A stretch of 64,000 nucleotides of DNA, taken from the NCBI GenBank assembly GCA_963070105.1, contig OY718803.1, forward strand, positions 5,066,507 to 5,130,506. Direction: 5' to 3'. Shown one piece after another: positions 16,900 through 29,680 of the stretch. The notes under the pieces are model-generated. The model did not search any database. It had not been told where the DNA came from and saw only the letters and a program-made list of their open reading frames with translations. Position 1 is the stretch's first letter; each line of letters starts with the position of its first letter. The stretch is from Litomosoides sigmodontis (Eukaryota; Nematoda; Chromadorea; Rhabditida; Onchocercidae). The position numbers and the translations under genes were made by a program.

Positions 16900-19522
16900 A
16901 AGCAAGTAGTACAGCACGACATTGTCCTTCCCTCCTCCTCACTTCACCCTTTCTGACGGCAGGAATGATGTCGTGCGTTGTTTAAAAATGTGTTCTTCCC
17001 CCCTATACGCATGTGACTTGCATGCGTAAGTTGCACGCGTAATACCTACGTATCTAGCCCGTGTGTACTTACTTACTGTACAAATGGCTAAAGCGCGCGT
17101 GGTTTAATTCAAAGATGTGAAGGAGTGGCCGACGTTGTTTGCAATTCCGAGCATCGGAAAAATTCAGTTAATTTCGCGAATAACACATCCGGAAAATACA
17201 TACTTCCACTTTTTCCGTGAATTCCCTGTTCATCTTGCGTTGCATTGTGTTCCATTCCTTTCCTCACATTCCATTATCCGTCGATTAATGGAATAAAGCA
17301 GTCAGCTGACCTTTACCCTTTGGAGAAATATTAATTGGCAGGAAGGTACATTATTAGTTTCCAATTAATTAGTGCCGTAACATTCTGAGCTCGCTGTTTG
17401 TTTAAATAATTTAGGCTTACATGGGCTAATGAACCTTGCACATTTGCTTGTTCTATCCTTTCAGAGCAAAAGACCGTGCCTTGCTATTTCTTAAGATCTT
17501 CACCTTTCATTTTGATCATTTGGATGAATTCTTGATGGATAGAGGGAGGGAACGGTAGGACGGCATCTCTATTTGCTAAATAAAATTCGTCATTTTCATT
17601 TGGAAAACGGCAACTCATGGTCTCCAGTAGGCAGGCGGCAATTGCCTTTGATGTATTCATCTGATGGGGTAAGGAGGGAAGAAGTATTTGTATTTACTTC
17701 TTCCATCCTCCCTTTCTTCCTCTGTGAAACTGCCTTTTATTTGATTTTTCCCATCTCAAATAAAAGATTTTTTGCTGGAAGGAATTACGGCCATGAAGTG
17801 GTGAAGTTTGAATGATATCCGAAAAGAATGTAAACGATTGATATCCATCCACACCTCCCACCAGTCATTCCGGTACTCATTTTCAATATTTTTAATCAAT
17901 TTTCCGCGTCTGTACTTCCTCCTCAACGTTTCCTTTTTCCCCACAGGTGAAAGCAAACAAAGGTTGTTGAATTCATTATTCATTAATATAATTCGTCTTT
18001 CACATTTCACTCCTCATTTTCAGTCTGTTTTTGCTCACAGGGAGCAATCGATACTTTTCTACGTGCACCGTTCCCCTTTGCTCCCTCTGCGATGTCCGGA
18101 ATATCCCAAGTGGAATATTCCTTTCTGCCTTTAGCTGCCAATTCAAACTTCTCTGTGACTGTTCCGTTCGAACTATCCAAGGTGTGTCTTGACTTGCAGC
18201 AATGATTACTTCTTAGAAAATTAAAGTTCTCGAAAATTTATTACATTAAACTTAGCTGTGAGATAATTTTATCAGTTTAACAGTTCCGGGGAATTTGTCG
18301 TCGTCGCCTTTAGCATTTTGTTTTTCACAATGAAAAATTTCTTTTTTAAAACTTTTGTGAATTTGAAAAAAAAGACGCTAAAAATGGTATTAATTTTTGC
18401 TTAACATTTCTCATTGCATTTAATATTTCATATCAAACATATGCGAATTGATCGTTTTTTTCATTTCCGTCTGTCTCCTCGCAAATACTTCAGTGGCGAT
18501 ATTTTGCGGCAAGATGAGAGGACATTGCAGGCTTTTGCATAACCTTGACATCCACCTCCTTTTTTCTCTTTATCCCTCTCCCTCCTCCTCGCGTCTGGAA
18601 GTGTCACAATTCGCCGGATGACAGAGAATTATGTCAATAAATTTACAATTACATTACCTTCCACAATCTCTTATGCTAATCCTTCTGACGGTTTACTTCA
18701 TCGAATGCTTTCTGACCTTTTTTCCGTTTGATCAGAAACAATTATTCTTTCATCAATTCCATCCTTCTCTTCCTTCATCAATGATTCTCCGGTCAAACTG
18801 ACATTTTTTTCCGTTAAAATTTAAATTTCAATAATTATTGTTTTGCACCAAACAATTGAAACTTTTTACAACTTTCGACAGCAGAAAAATTCAAATATAT
18901 TCGTGTAATTTGATCTTTTTATTCTTTTAGTTTTCAAAAAATTTTATAAAAATTACATTATGATAATCTTTACTTCTTCATCTATCTGGTCTGCAGATGT
19001 CGGAAATTTCAAAATTTTAAAACGAAATTATTCGATATATGTGTCGTGTAGTAATAGAAAAGATTCGTGCTTCGCATCCAGTTCAAGATTTTAGATGAGC
19101 AGTGGAAAAGGAAGCGTTAATTGCTCCACGAATTTAGCCCAAGAAATTCAATTAACTTAAGTGAGAGAAAGAGAGAAGGAGGAGTGGTTGTGGTACTTTA
19201 CGTTTCATTGCCTTTATGAGTTTTTTCACATATCTTCATTTTCAACATGCTTCAAATGGGTGCTACACTTCAAAGCGGGAATAGTCTCCTCGATCAATGT
19301 GCTCTGAATGGGATGCGGCTTTTTCCTTTGAAAATTTGTTAACGTCAAATTTGAAATTTTTAATTTTTTCTTTAGAAAAGCCGGTTTCTGAATTTGAGCT
19401 TATGTGCGGCTATTTGTCGACAATTGTTTCACGCCGTAACGATAAAACAGTATCATTTTATCTCATTTTGTTTTCGGAATAAATAAGATATTGAAAACGA
19501 GGAAAAAACGGAAGAAGAAGCA

Positions 19523-21542
19523 ATGTTCAAAAATCTTTTTCGTCAACGACGGTCGAACAAAGAAAATGAAGATCATGAACATCATCATCATCATCATTAT
19601 CAGCAGCAGCAACAACAACAACATCCTGTCGATCATTTTGTTGGTATTTTCAAATTTCAATTTAGACATTCTCTTGGAAAGATTGAGCGACTGTTGTGGA
19701 GATGTATGAGAACTTGATTAGTATTGCAGTAATTCTGTTACTCCACGTTTGATATGATGTGGTATTGGATGAAGCAGAGGCTCTACTGCATCCCCATGTA
19801 TTCCGTGATCGACGTGTCCTTCTATCGTTCAGCTACTTAACACACTCCCTCCTCATAATTATGAATTCACTTCATTACAGGATCGCTACCCATCCTCCTA
19901 TAAATTAAGAAATGCACGTGAGAAGCGATCATTCTACGCATCTCACCATCATTATCGAGGAAATGCGGGTGGTGGAATGGATGACGGTGTTCCTGCGCCA
20001 GAATCGCCGTATCATACTGCCACTCAGCGGAAATATCCACGTGGCACGCAGTCATGCCATGATGGTCTCAGTGATGATTTCGATCGGTTTTCCAACGTGA
20101 ATAGATCATTTGCTAGTGCAGCACATTCAAAATACAAGGTATCTTTTATACAAGGAATTATCATTTCTGTCTCCAAATTTCTTCATTTGGATTTCAAAAC
20201 AACTGGATATCTCTTTTTTTGCTTGCTTAAAAGAATATCAGACCTTTTGTTGTAGCTGAAAGGTGTTGCTAGATGATGTTTCGTGGCAGTCCATTGAAAG
20301 ATCTCTACCTTAAACTAATGGAGAAATTCTGGAAAGTTGTCAAAGTTTCAGAGCATCTGAAATTTAATTAGTTTTTGAATTTTTAAAAATCATTCGTTAA
20401 ATTAAGCATGCGAATATTTTATATGGAATTACGACAAATCGTTTGCTTAATTTCCAGTTATTCCCTTGAATTTTTATGCATTTGCAGCCAATTCGTCGGG
20501 AATACATGAATATTATGCGTCGCAGTCATTTAAATTCAGAACATGGTAGTTGTGATCCATCAATGAACACTCCGCCGCTTTACAGCAGAGATTTAGATGA
20601 TTCAGATGCGGAAACGTGGAATTCAGAAAGGATTATTAAGGTTGGCAACTTTAATTTGTTTGAAATCTTTTCATTCATTTATTGGAAAAATAAATATTTT
20701 ATAACTGTGATTAGGATTATCATAAATTAAAGGAACTTCGAGCGGAATTAAGAGCTGCAAACGAACGAAAGAATTATTATAAAGATTTATACAAACGTGA
20801 ACGACAGGATAGAGTACGTGATCGTGAGTTACGTGATTTGGTAGAGAAAAAGCTTATGGATGATCTCAGGAGCAAAGAATTGGAATGCTCCAATAATTTA
20901 CTACGAATCAAAGCACTAGAACAGGTGAAATTTTAGTTAGCTTAAAGTGAGCAAACTTGAAATTTATTGTTTAGTTGGAGTCCCAACATTCAATTTGAAT
21001 TTTTTCAGCAGCTCCAGCATCATTCCAATTTTCCGCCTCCAATGCATGAATCGTCCTTCCGCATTCCGCACTTCTGCACTCCTTCATCGTCTAATACCGC
21101 ATCAACAATGGCTGGAGCAGGCGAGGCCTTGTCCAGTACATCAGAATTGTTTGCTGTTCGGGGCACTTATTTGATAAATCAAGTGGGCAATAGAGGAATA
21201 ACAGAAGTGGCAAATGCAACAATATCCGGCAATTCTGGCGAAATGCCGGATGAAATGAAAGTTTTTCGGCAGCCTGATGAATTGCCTTTAGAGTTAGCAC
21301 GCGATAACAGTGTGGTAGGAGCTCCCGCTGATGCTAGAAGTGCTGATGCAGCAGGAATATCAGCTAATTTGTTAGGTGTCTCTTTCACAAATCGTGAAAA
21401 TTTCAATGGGACAGTGCTTGAAGAAGACCGTCAATCTGATAACGGCTACGGTACCACTTCAGAATGTGCTTCTGAGCTTATCCGAAGTATACGTCGAGTA
21501 CATAGTGATTCCGAAGTACCACTGAAAGTCATACAGACATAA
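19523..21542 (+). CDS. Coiled-coil protein of unknown function
   Basis: I do not recognise the family. Exons: 19523-19639, 19881-20138, 20488-20640, 20715-20924, 21009-21542. All junctions are phase 0 and give about 423 residues. The N-terminus is basic and carries a run of six His followed by seven Gln with one Tyr between (CAT and CAR codons). Exons 2-3 are polar, with Tyr, Ser and Pro. Exon 4 is a highly charged alpha-helix, almost certainly a coiled coil, opening DYHKLKELRAELRAANE. The last exon is Ser- and acid-rich, low complexity, with no membrane segment. Exons 3-5 are convincing: clean acceptors, long matched frames and strongly biased composition. The first exon is less certain, because its donor (GTTGGT) is one of two possible and no trans-splice acceptor is obvious upstream. 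A cytoskeletal or scaffold role is only a guess. Confidence 0.7.
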
Positions 21543-22419
21543 TTTCGTCAGTCACGTCTACTGGAAAATGTTCGAAAATGAATCAGTATTATTCTCCTCT
21601 AATATCGTTTCCTCATATTTTAGTTTAACTAAACCCGAACTTCTAGTTGAAGAGGGGTAAATATGAGATGTAACATTTTGAAATATAATTTGTTTTTTTT
21701 TCCTATGTTTCGGTGATTTAATGTGCGATTTTACATTACGATATGCTATATTTGATTTGATTTTACACAAATTTTTTGATTTGATTTTATATATAAATTA
21801 TTATAATAAAATCAGTTGCTTAGTGTTGGAAATTTGTAATACATTCTTCTTCACTATCAGTTATATTAATGAATTGCATATTTTGTGGGGGTCTAAGTTT
21901 GCTACTCCACAAAGTTATGTTGAGAATTGATTGTATAAAACATTAATGTCATAGTAAAAGTTTTGAGCTCAGGTATTTTATGTAACTTACGTATCGCACA
22001 CCTTTTAAGAAATCTAGTCATGAAATCCATTGTAGAAGTTGTTTCAATTGCATTTTATCATAAATAAAGGAAGAAATTTCTCGATTAACCTCATGAAAAT
22101 TGTACTTGTTTAGGATTGGAAATTAAAAAATGAATGAATTGGAACTGTAACCTCAAAGGCTATTTACATTTAACTCTCATTCCTTCTGTTATCTGTAATT
22201 TCTGTGTTCATTACCACAAGTTTTCACAATTGTTGAAAATGAAATGGTTTCAAGTTGTTTTATTTACTAATTATTTGCTGACAAAATGTATTTTTGTATT
22301 ATATAAGAAATAAAAATGACTACATTTAGCAGCTATCGCATTCCAAATTTTAAGCAATAAATTTTAAAAGTGAAATATTGCTAGTGAAATATGTGTTTTT
22401 AAAATTTATTCGGAATTTC
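21543..22419. other. Convergent 3' intergenic region
   Basis: AT-rich spacer between the plus-strand coiled-coil gene and the minus-strand membrane-protein gene. It contains several AATAAA-type signals on both strands and no coding frame I can support. Confidence 0.6.
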
Positions 22420-23918
22420 TCATACTCCATTAACAATAATCGTTTTGACCATTTCAATGCTTGGTTTCTTCATGAAATACTCCTTATCCAAGAGATAGTC
22501 ATAGGCGCCTCTAACAATAATGTAGGACCAAATAACGATCGTTGCAGCAAAAAACGACAGTATGGCTAGATTGAACGGCCAAATGGGGCCGAAGTGTTTC
22601 TCCAATTTGTTTACGCTAAAAATTGAGGTTAGTGGATGAGATGAACAGATCAATGTTTGAGAGCAACTTCGGTAGTGGGAACCGGTTCTGAGAAATGTCT
22701 TTCTCGGCATACCTTTTAAGTGAATGACGAAAATGCTCTTTAATTTCAGCTATACTTCCTTTCAACAGTTTATTTACAAACTGTTCTTAAAAAGCCTGCA
22801 GCATTTTTTCGTTTAATATTAATTTGACCTAACTGTTCATATACTTCATAAGCTTTGCATATGTAAACAAATTTTCTGGATGCAATATAAGCTTAGGCCT
22901 AATTCGCATGGTTGTACTTGAAACGACATCCTTCCTACTCATCAGTAACTTACCTAACATAAAGACCAAAAAATCTATGAGTGGCCTGTAATCCCATCGA
23001 CATGCTCGTTATCGATGCAATTGCTAAAATGATGAGAATTGTCACTTCGATATGCATGAATACCATTACTGGCCAGATGTACTTGGGCTTTTCCTTTACA
23101 ATGCCATAAATCTGAAATTTTGAAAACAAACATGGACCGTTGGTGTTGAACAAAAAATTGACTTGGCCATACATTAACCACAACAAATAGGCTGTTTATC
23201 CAGCTAGGGCAATTCTCAAATCTATTGATCAGACGAATTGACTGATCAAGCCTATTTGATTTATAAACCACTTGAATTTCCCTACCATTCTCTAATCACA
23301 AAAAAATATCTAATTCGATTTTTGTGCTAAAAAAATAGCAATTAGATAAGTGATTAAATAAAGAGATGGAATAACCATAAGAAGGGTGGTAATTGTAGCA
23401 GAAATGAAGAATAGCACTAATGTTATTGAAAACCATACACGACTATTAGCCTTCTCAAGCTGCAAATCTGTAACATCATGAATTAGACTTCATAAAAAAG
23501 AAGTTTGATCTGTGATGTCCGAAATCGTAAAGAAAATCAATAACACCTACTGCGGAGTAACAGCATTGCTACAACAATTAAAAGGATTTCGAGAATTCCG
23601 CAGAATATTGCGGCATTTCGATAATGCAACAAATGGCAGAATGCCGGTGCGGAATAGAACTCGTCATCTTTGTCATAAATGAATGCTTTCTTCTCATTCC
23701 CCAACTTTCCGTCATTCATCGTCGTCTCCTCACATCGAACAGTACTTCTCGTTCTCGTTAGAGGCATTTTACTGAAAGCTTTCCAATTTTCAATTCCAAA
23801 ATGAGATTCCTCTGAGACTGCAAACTGAAGCATTCCATTCATTTCTCTTACATTAAACAGTTCCGTGTGGTCAATTCCATGGAGTGATTTCTTCCAATTA
23901 CAATCTTCGAAATCCAAG
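22420..23918 (-). CDS. Four-transmembrane nematode protein, 5' end unresolved
   Basis: Exons on the minus strand: 23918-23551 (5' limit uncertain), 23467-23376, 23111-22954, 22615-22420. Phases agree at all three junctions. Four hydrophobic helices are visible: one at the end of the first exon (FCGILEILLIVVAMLLL), one in exon 2 (FSITLVLFFISATITTLLM), one in exon 3 (HIEVTILIILAIASI), one in exon 4 (LAILSFFAATIVIWSYIIV). A long polar N-terminal part of about 95 residues precedes them. Size and layout recall LAPTM-like and other small nematode tetraspan proteins, but I see no diagnostic motif, so the family is not assigned. No in-frame ATG opens the first exon, so an upstream exon is likely. An AATAAA lies about 10 nt past the stop on the minus strand. 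Confidence 0.75.
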
Positions 23919-24933
23919 CTAAGTGTTACTTGCTTTCTATGCCTAACTAACCTTTAAAGGAGTAAATTCTGTCTGTGTGAAAGAAACGTTAATGCTTCAC
24001 TTAAAGGGGGAAGGAAGAGATCGTTCCTCAAACTATCGTCAGCAGTAATGCTAGTATAAAATCGTGCTGGAAGTTAGTTAATGAAGTCGAAGAGCAAGAG
24101 GCATGCGTGACATCCTGAAATGAAGTGAGGAGGAGATGACGGATCTCATCACACTGATGCGATACCTTCCCGAGAGAGATAAAGGAAGGAAGAGAAGAGC
24201 TGGGGGATCTCTGCGTGTCGATAAATGAAGTTGCAGGGAGATGTGTGTGGTTCGTTCAATTCAAATCTTCATTTATTCCTTCCTCTGCAATTTCTGTGCG
24301 AAGTGAAAGGAGGAGGATGATGCATGCGACGAGTGCGCCGTTGCCACCTTTTCTTCCTCTTCCATCCTTCCAACCACAACCACCGAACTGTCCATGACGA
24401 CCTATTTTCATCGGGTAGAATGATTAGGAACGTAGCAAACGGTAAAAGTTTGAGACTTTTTTCCTCTGAATTATAGCAGGAACTTCTTACTTCCACTCAA
24501 ATAAGGCAACTCTGCGAACTGTTTGACGAAGTCAGTTCAAAATCCTACGTGTTCCCTGAGAGAAAAGGAAGAGAAGTGGACGGAAAGTTGTTTACTCATC
24601 AATGAAACCCGTGGTAAAACACGTTTTCATAAAGGGCACTGAATTTGCGGGGAGTCCGAAGAGCTCTTTGGGTAGCAGTGGGAATGGTTTATTCTCCTTG
24701 CACTTACCCAACTTGCTGTTTTTTCATTTCCGGCGATTGTTTTTGATTTTCGGAAAATTTGTGTTTGCTTTCAAATATTAAGTGAGATTTTGACAGGTGT
24801 ATCAGTCCTTGAGAACTCTTCTCAACTATTTAAAATGTGAAATTGTTGTCAGGGAATAGATGAAAAAGCAATAATTTTTATTTCCTTACAGAAAAAAAGA
24901 TTGGACAAGGAAAAGGTCAGTTCAGTTGAACAT
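23919..24933. other. Divergent intergenic region
   Basis: Spacer between the minus-strand membrane-protein gene and ABT1. It may hold both promoters and an unseen first exon of the membrane gene. Short frames near 24.2-24.5 kb overlap each other on both strands and look like chance. Confidence 0.45.
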
Positions 24934-26549
24934 ATGGAAGAAGTACATGATAGCAACAATATTGCTGATAATGAGCAATTTGTTGGAAACGTCAGAGAGA
25001 CTGAGCAAATCGAAGTGAACAGCATTCTGGGCGAGGTATTTTTATACTTTACCGTCTCATGCAGAAATTAATTTTTCTTAAATGAGAAGTAACATCTGAC
25101 TAGTTATTGTTTGTCATTGACACGGGCATTCTGCGGGCAGAACGATCAGGCTGGGATCAATCGGTAGAGCTATTTCGACATTTGTTCTATGCTTGTTATT
25201 TGATGAATAAAGCTGGAAAAGTCAATTATTAGACCTCACGTTGTTATTCAGAGAATTTTCTCACTAAATCATAGGAAGAGTGAAAAAAATCATTTGCCAT
25301 TCACTTCATGTGTATTTAATCTATGAAGCGATCTTCATAATATTTTAGAGGAAGATGAAACTATCAAAGCACAAAGTGCTGTCAAACGAGGAACTACCTG
25401 AACTAAAGGAACGGAAAAGCGGTATTATTTATTTCCAGACACTGCCACCACACTTTACTGTCTCAAGAATGCGTGATGAAATGAGTCGATTTGGCGAAAT
25501 TGGAAGGATATATCTGCAAGTGAATTTTTTATTGGCTTTTGGAAAAATGTTCAATAATAACGCAAAATTTTTAATATGCAATACAGAATTATTATTTGTT
25601 ACAGGTTACACTTTCTGCTAATGACCAATAAAAATTGCTTACGTAGAAATCGATTTGACGAATTTTTTATATTACTTTTTCTAGGGAATCCATAATTCTC
25701 ATTTATCTTATGAAATACACTGTAGGCTGAAAAATCACGTGACAAAAAAGGTAAGCGGAGAAAACGATTTGTGGAAGGTTGGGTTGAGTTTAAGAAGAAA
25801 AGTCTTGCAAAGCGAGTAGCTGCGTCATTGAACAATACAGCCGTGGGTGGAAAACGACGAAGCACTGCCCGAGAATCCCTCTGGACAATGAAGTATTTGA
25901 GCGGGTTTGACGCTTCTGTTAATTTTTAGTTGTTGGTTTTGGTCTGATTTAAAATCGGATTTTCTCCTCATTCTTTTCTTATCCTAATGATTTGTTTGCA
26001 AGGGTAAAAAGTCCCAATTTCGTCTAAAATGGGAAAAGTTTAATTACTGTTGCTATATACGTTCCCTTCGTTGCAGCAATTCTGTAGAATTTGCATGTTT
26101 TCCGGATAATCTACGACCGATTTTTCTAAAACCACAATAAACTACAGTAAGTTTTCGTTCCAGATTTAAGTGGACACATTTAGTAGAACAGTTAAATTTC
26201 GAGCGTCGGGTCGAGCAACAACGAATGCATGTTGAAATAGCTCAGGCGAAGCGACAAGCTTTATTTTTCTCTGATCAAGTGGAGAAAGGCGAGCAGTTGA
26301 GAAAACTAGAGGAAAAGGTAGGTAGTTGAATGAGCTTTTCTAGTGTCTAATTTATTATTGCCTCCTTTAATCAGTAACCCATAATTATTTCCTTCCTCAT
26401 TCTTGCCGTGTATTTTCCCATTATAGGTTTTAAGGAAAGGCGGAGTGTGGGATAAATTCCAGCGACAAGTGCAGCAGCGTCCAACGGTGAAGAAAAAGAA
26501 GCATAAACAGAATGATGATCAACTGCTACAAATGATATATACTGGATGA
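24934..26549 (+). CDS. ABT1: ABT1/ESF2-type RNA-binding ribosome biogenesis factor
   Basis: Homologue of human activator of basal transcription 1 and yeast Esf2, a nucleolar protein of the small-subunit processome. Exons: 24934-25035, 25349-25519, 25726-25904, 26164-26317, 26427-26549; phases agree and give 242 residues. Family features in order: acidic N-terminus; RRM opening GIIYFQTLPPHFTVSRMRD with GEIGRIYLQ as the next strand; a basic loop, then EGWVEFKKKSLAKRVAASLN and the typical hydrophobic and basic tail (LNFERRVEQQRMHVEIAQAK). The start is the ATG at 24934. The exon extends back in frame to an acceptor at about 24890 without another ATG, which suits SL trans-splicing with a short leader, but an upstream exon is not excluded. 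The third exon ends AGCGG before a GTTTGA donor, slightly unusual. Confidence 0.92.
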
Positions 26550-27990
26550 ATATAGCATTTGCAGCAGTTCCATCAGTTTGTTATACTGGATGATCATTAT
26601 TAGATTCACTGGTGTAAAGGATTATTGTTATGTTGTTACCCTTCACGCTTTAAAGGGTAGTAATGCATTTGTAAATACAACAATCTAAATAATAAACTTC
26701 TTAAGTATGATCTTAAGCAATAGGGGAAGTTTATGCATTAAAAGAAACCGAGAGTACAGGAATTTTGGGTGCCCATACAAGGAAGCAGCTGCCGACAGCA
26801 AGCGAAGGTTTCAATATCAGATTAATTTAGCTTCTGCACTTGAAACTGAATAGTATAAGTGAGTCTTCGGAACAGATATCAATGCCATGACAAGAGCTTT
26901 TATTAAACATGAAGTATACAAAAATCAACACTTCAAAGTCCACAGAGATTTTAACTATTTTTCCTGTAACTGGAGAGAGTTGAAAGAGAAAAAAAATGGA
27001 AAATGAAGTAAGGAAGTATATGGAACAGGATTTCATGTTTCAAAAAAAAAAATTAAAAAGCAAGCTCGATTTTTATTGACACAAAAGCACAATATGTGGG
27101 TCTATACAGTTTTATCTCCATTCAGTAATTGGAAGAATGAAGAGGCAAATTATTGGCAGCTTAGCAAAAATGGAGAACACAAAGAATATCAATAAGATCA
27201 GGAATGATATGGATAAATTATCGAATTAAAATCCATTAAGCATAATCAACCGAATTGAATTTTTCTTCATCATTGCCATTTTCGCACATCAGCGCTGCCA
27301 CAAAAATTTATAGTCAAACCAAGGAGTCAAAAAAAAACAAGGCTCACATCTTGACCAGCATAAGCATAATATAATTTTGTAATAAATTAAAATCAGTACA
27401 GAAAAATGTACTGTATTAAACAATTCTAGATTAAAAAAGACCAAATCAAATTTATGCGCAAACACAACAAACACGTTTAGGGTTTCTAACTGAATTTAAC
27501 TCCCTTTACAAAAGCAACACAAAAGTCCTGGACAAAATGAATGAATGCAGGGTGTTTATATAACTATCAAAAATGCTGAAAACGTGCAACTTATGAAAAG
27601 TAATTTCATGAGTATTTCTACTAAAAATAAGCAAAAAAATGAAATTGTTTAAAGTTTTTAAAATATCTCTCTTAAATTTTCAGCTCGATGAGACCATCCT
27701 AACTTCCGATAACTGTAAAAAATTTGGTTGTTTATGTAAAGCATGCATCATAAGAGTGAGGATTTTAGCTTAAAAAAGCTACACATAAGAACTCAAATAA
27801 AGATATAATAATGGGTTAGTAAACAAAAATGAAAACGAAGTTTTAGAGGACAAACGAAACGTGATGATAGTAGAGAATGCTGTGGAGAGGTAATATATAC
27901 ACGATGAGCAATGCGTGCCTTAAAAAACAGATTGAGGAGTAAAAAGCAATTTACAGCTATACTATACAAGTTAATATATTGGTCAAAATT
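26550..27990. other. Convergent 3' intergenic region
   Basis: Spacer between ABT1 (plus) and APC11 (minus), AT-rich. It carries a polyadenylation signal for ABT1 at 26691. I see no coding exon. Confidence 0.55.
26691..26696 (+). terminator. Poly(A) signal of ABT1
   Basis: AATAAA about 140 nt after the ABT1 stop codon. Confidence 0.5.
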
Positions 27991-29009
27991 TCAGTTCTTT
28001 GGGCAACCACTAGTATGCTCCATCGGTGCAAATTCCCATTTCTGTCGACATAAAGGACACAACGGATAAGCTACTTTTTGTGATTTTGTCCACTTCACTA
28101 TACAATGCATGTGGAAGGCGTGATGACATACACCGATTGCCTGTAAACAAAGGAATAAAAAGAGGCTATAACAAAAGGACCTGTTGTAAAAGGAATTATA
28201 AAAACTTACGAATATGAGTCTCATATAAAACTGAACTTAAGTGACATCACCAAGTAACTTATACGTTTGAATTTTAACGCCCAAAATGCGCATTTCTTAC
28301 GGAAGCATCACGACTTTTTATTACGGAACAAATGAGAAAACGTAGAGCTATGGTAATCAGCTTATATAACTGTCCTTTTCTAATTCAAACCTACAGCTAC
28401 AAGGTCAGCAAACGATAAGCTAATACATCTTAATAATTACTCAAATCAAGGAAAAAAAATTTTATGGTCATAAACGCAAATATTATGCACCTCAATATTA
28501 AACGACGTAAATGACACAAGTTGTGTTTTAACGATGAAGCAAAGTATTAATACATTATAAGACAAACTATGGTGTACTAAAAATCCCACCAAAAAGTGAA
28601 AGGCTGTACCAGTTACTCCGCTGAAATTATAATGTAAATGATTTTCAGTTGCTCTAAATATCGTAGTAAAGAGAACTGACAATAGGACATTCGTCACCAG
28701 GCGTTTTACACGTAACGCAACAAGAATCAAACGTTTCGCGACAAATTCCACAAGGACCCTCACCGACACTCCATCGCCATTTGGCCGCTACCTTTAAGAA
28801 AGACTTTACACGAAAGACGAATGAGCTTGATATCATCACCTATTTTCAACCGAAAATGAATGGAGATATGAAAAACATATACTAACATTCCATTTACGGA
28901 TGGAAATTTTGAGGCGTGTCTGGGTCGGTAATGTGTAAGTCGAGGGTTTCTCCTTGTTACGCAGCAACTTTTCATCTTCTCCGGTTTTTAAATCACTATG
29001 ATTTGCGCC
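27991..29009 (-). CDS. APC11: APC11-type RING subunit of the anaphase-promoting complex, 5' end missing
   Basis: RING-H2 catalytic subunit of the APC/C ubiquitin ligase, which with an E2 ubiquitinates cyclins and securin. Exons on the minus strand: 29009-28887, 28791-28681, 28140-27991, all phase 0. Visible: the N-terminal strand ISIRKWN then VAAKWRW (as in human MKVKIKCWNGVATWLW), [15 protein letters not shown], the APC11-specific PGDECP, then CHHAFHMHC, and the last Zn pair CPLC before RQKWEF. Spacing matches human APC11 through PLVWGQCSH, which supports the donor at 28680 (GTCAGT). The tail is about 11 residues longer than human. The first exon listed encodes about 31 residues before the usual APC11 start and contains no ATG. 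An in-frame stop lies just before its acceptor, so at least one upstream exon is missing from this model. Confidence 0.9.
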
Positions 29010-29680
29010 CTAGAAACATCTAAATATTCTGTGAACAAAAGTTAACAAGAAGTAAACCTCGAGCGCTTGAATTCTTAAAGCAAATACATTTAAAACTCAA
29101 AACAATTTCTTGATGAAAATTCCGAGAATTCGAAAACAGGTAGGAAGTGTCTAAGGCCAAGCAAAGTTCAGAACAAACATATCAAATAATGGTTCTTTTA
29201 TAATTCTATCGAATATGAATTTCGAGGACAAGCAGAAAAGGAAAATACCTACTTTACTCCTGTTTCCTCAAAAAGAGATTATGTATGAAATAAATATTGG
29301 TATGTGCCTACTAAATAGTTCAGTTCTGTTATACAACAATGTTGCGCATATAACAAGGACAGATTTTTCCTCGGTACACTGCACGATTTTGCTCCTCAAC
29401 ATTATTCTCGTCAATATATATAAGCCTTTCCAACTAATGTTCGTAGTTATAAAGTAAGAGTAATTTGAACTCTTTTTCATCCTTCATATTCAAAAAAATT
29501 TAAAAATGTCCTCACAAAGATAAATAGTATCAGCTGACCGATTGCAACATATCTCTTCTCGCTTGAATATCACTTTTCTCACTTTTGCCAGCTCATTTCT
29601 TTCATATAGCAAAGGGATGTATCGGTGCTTCAGGCACCTTACATGAACCAATAACACGAAAAAATCTGAAACTCCGTTCC

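Larger units (their letters stand above)
5178..19522. other. 14-kb gene-poor region
   Basis: I find no open frame here that joins across splice sites or resembles a known family. The longest frames (about 140 codons) overlap pyrimidine microsatellites. The stretch holds CT, GT and CACG tracts and two foldbacks listed separately. It could contain promoter or 5' UTR sequence for the genes on either side, or non-coding RNA genes. Confidence 0.55.
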
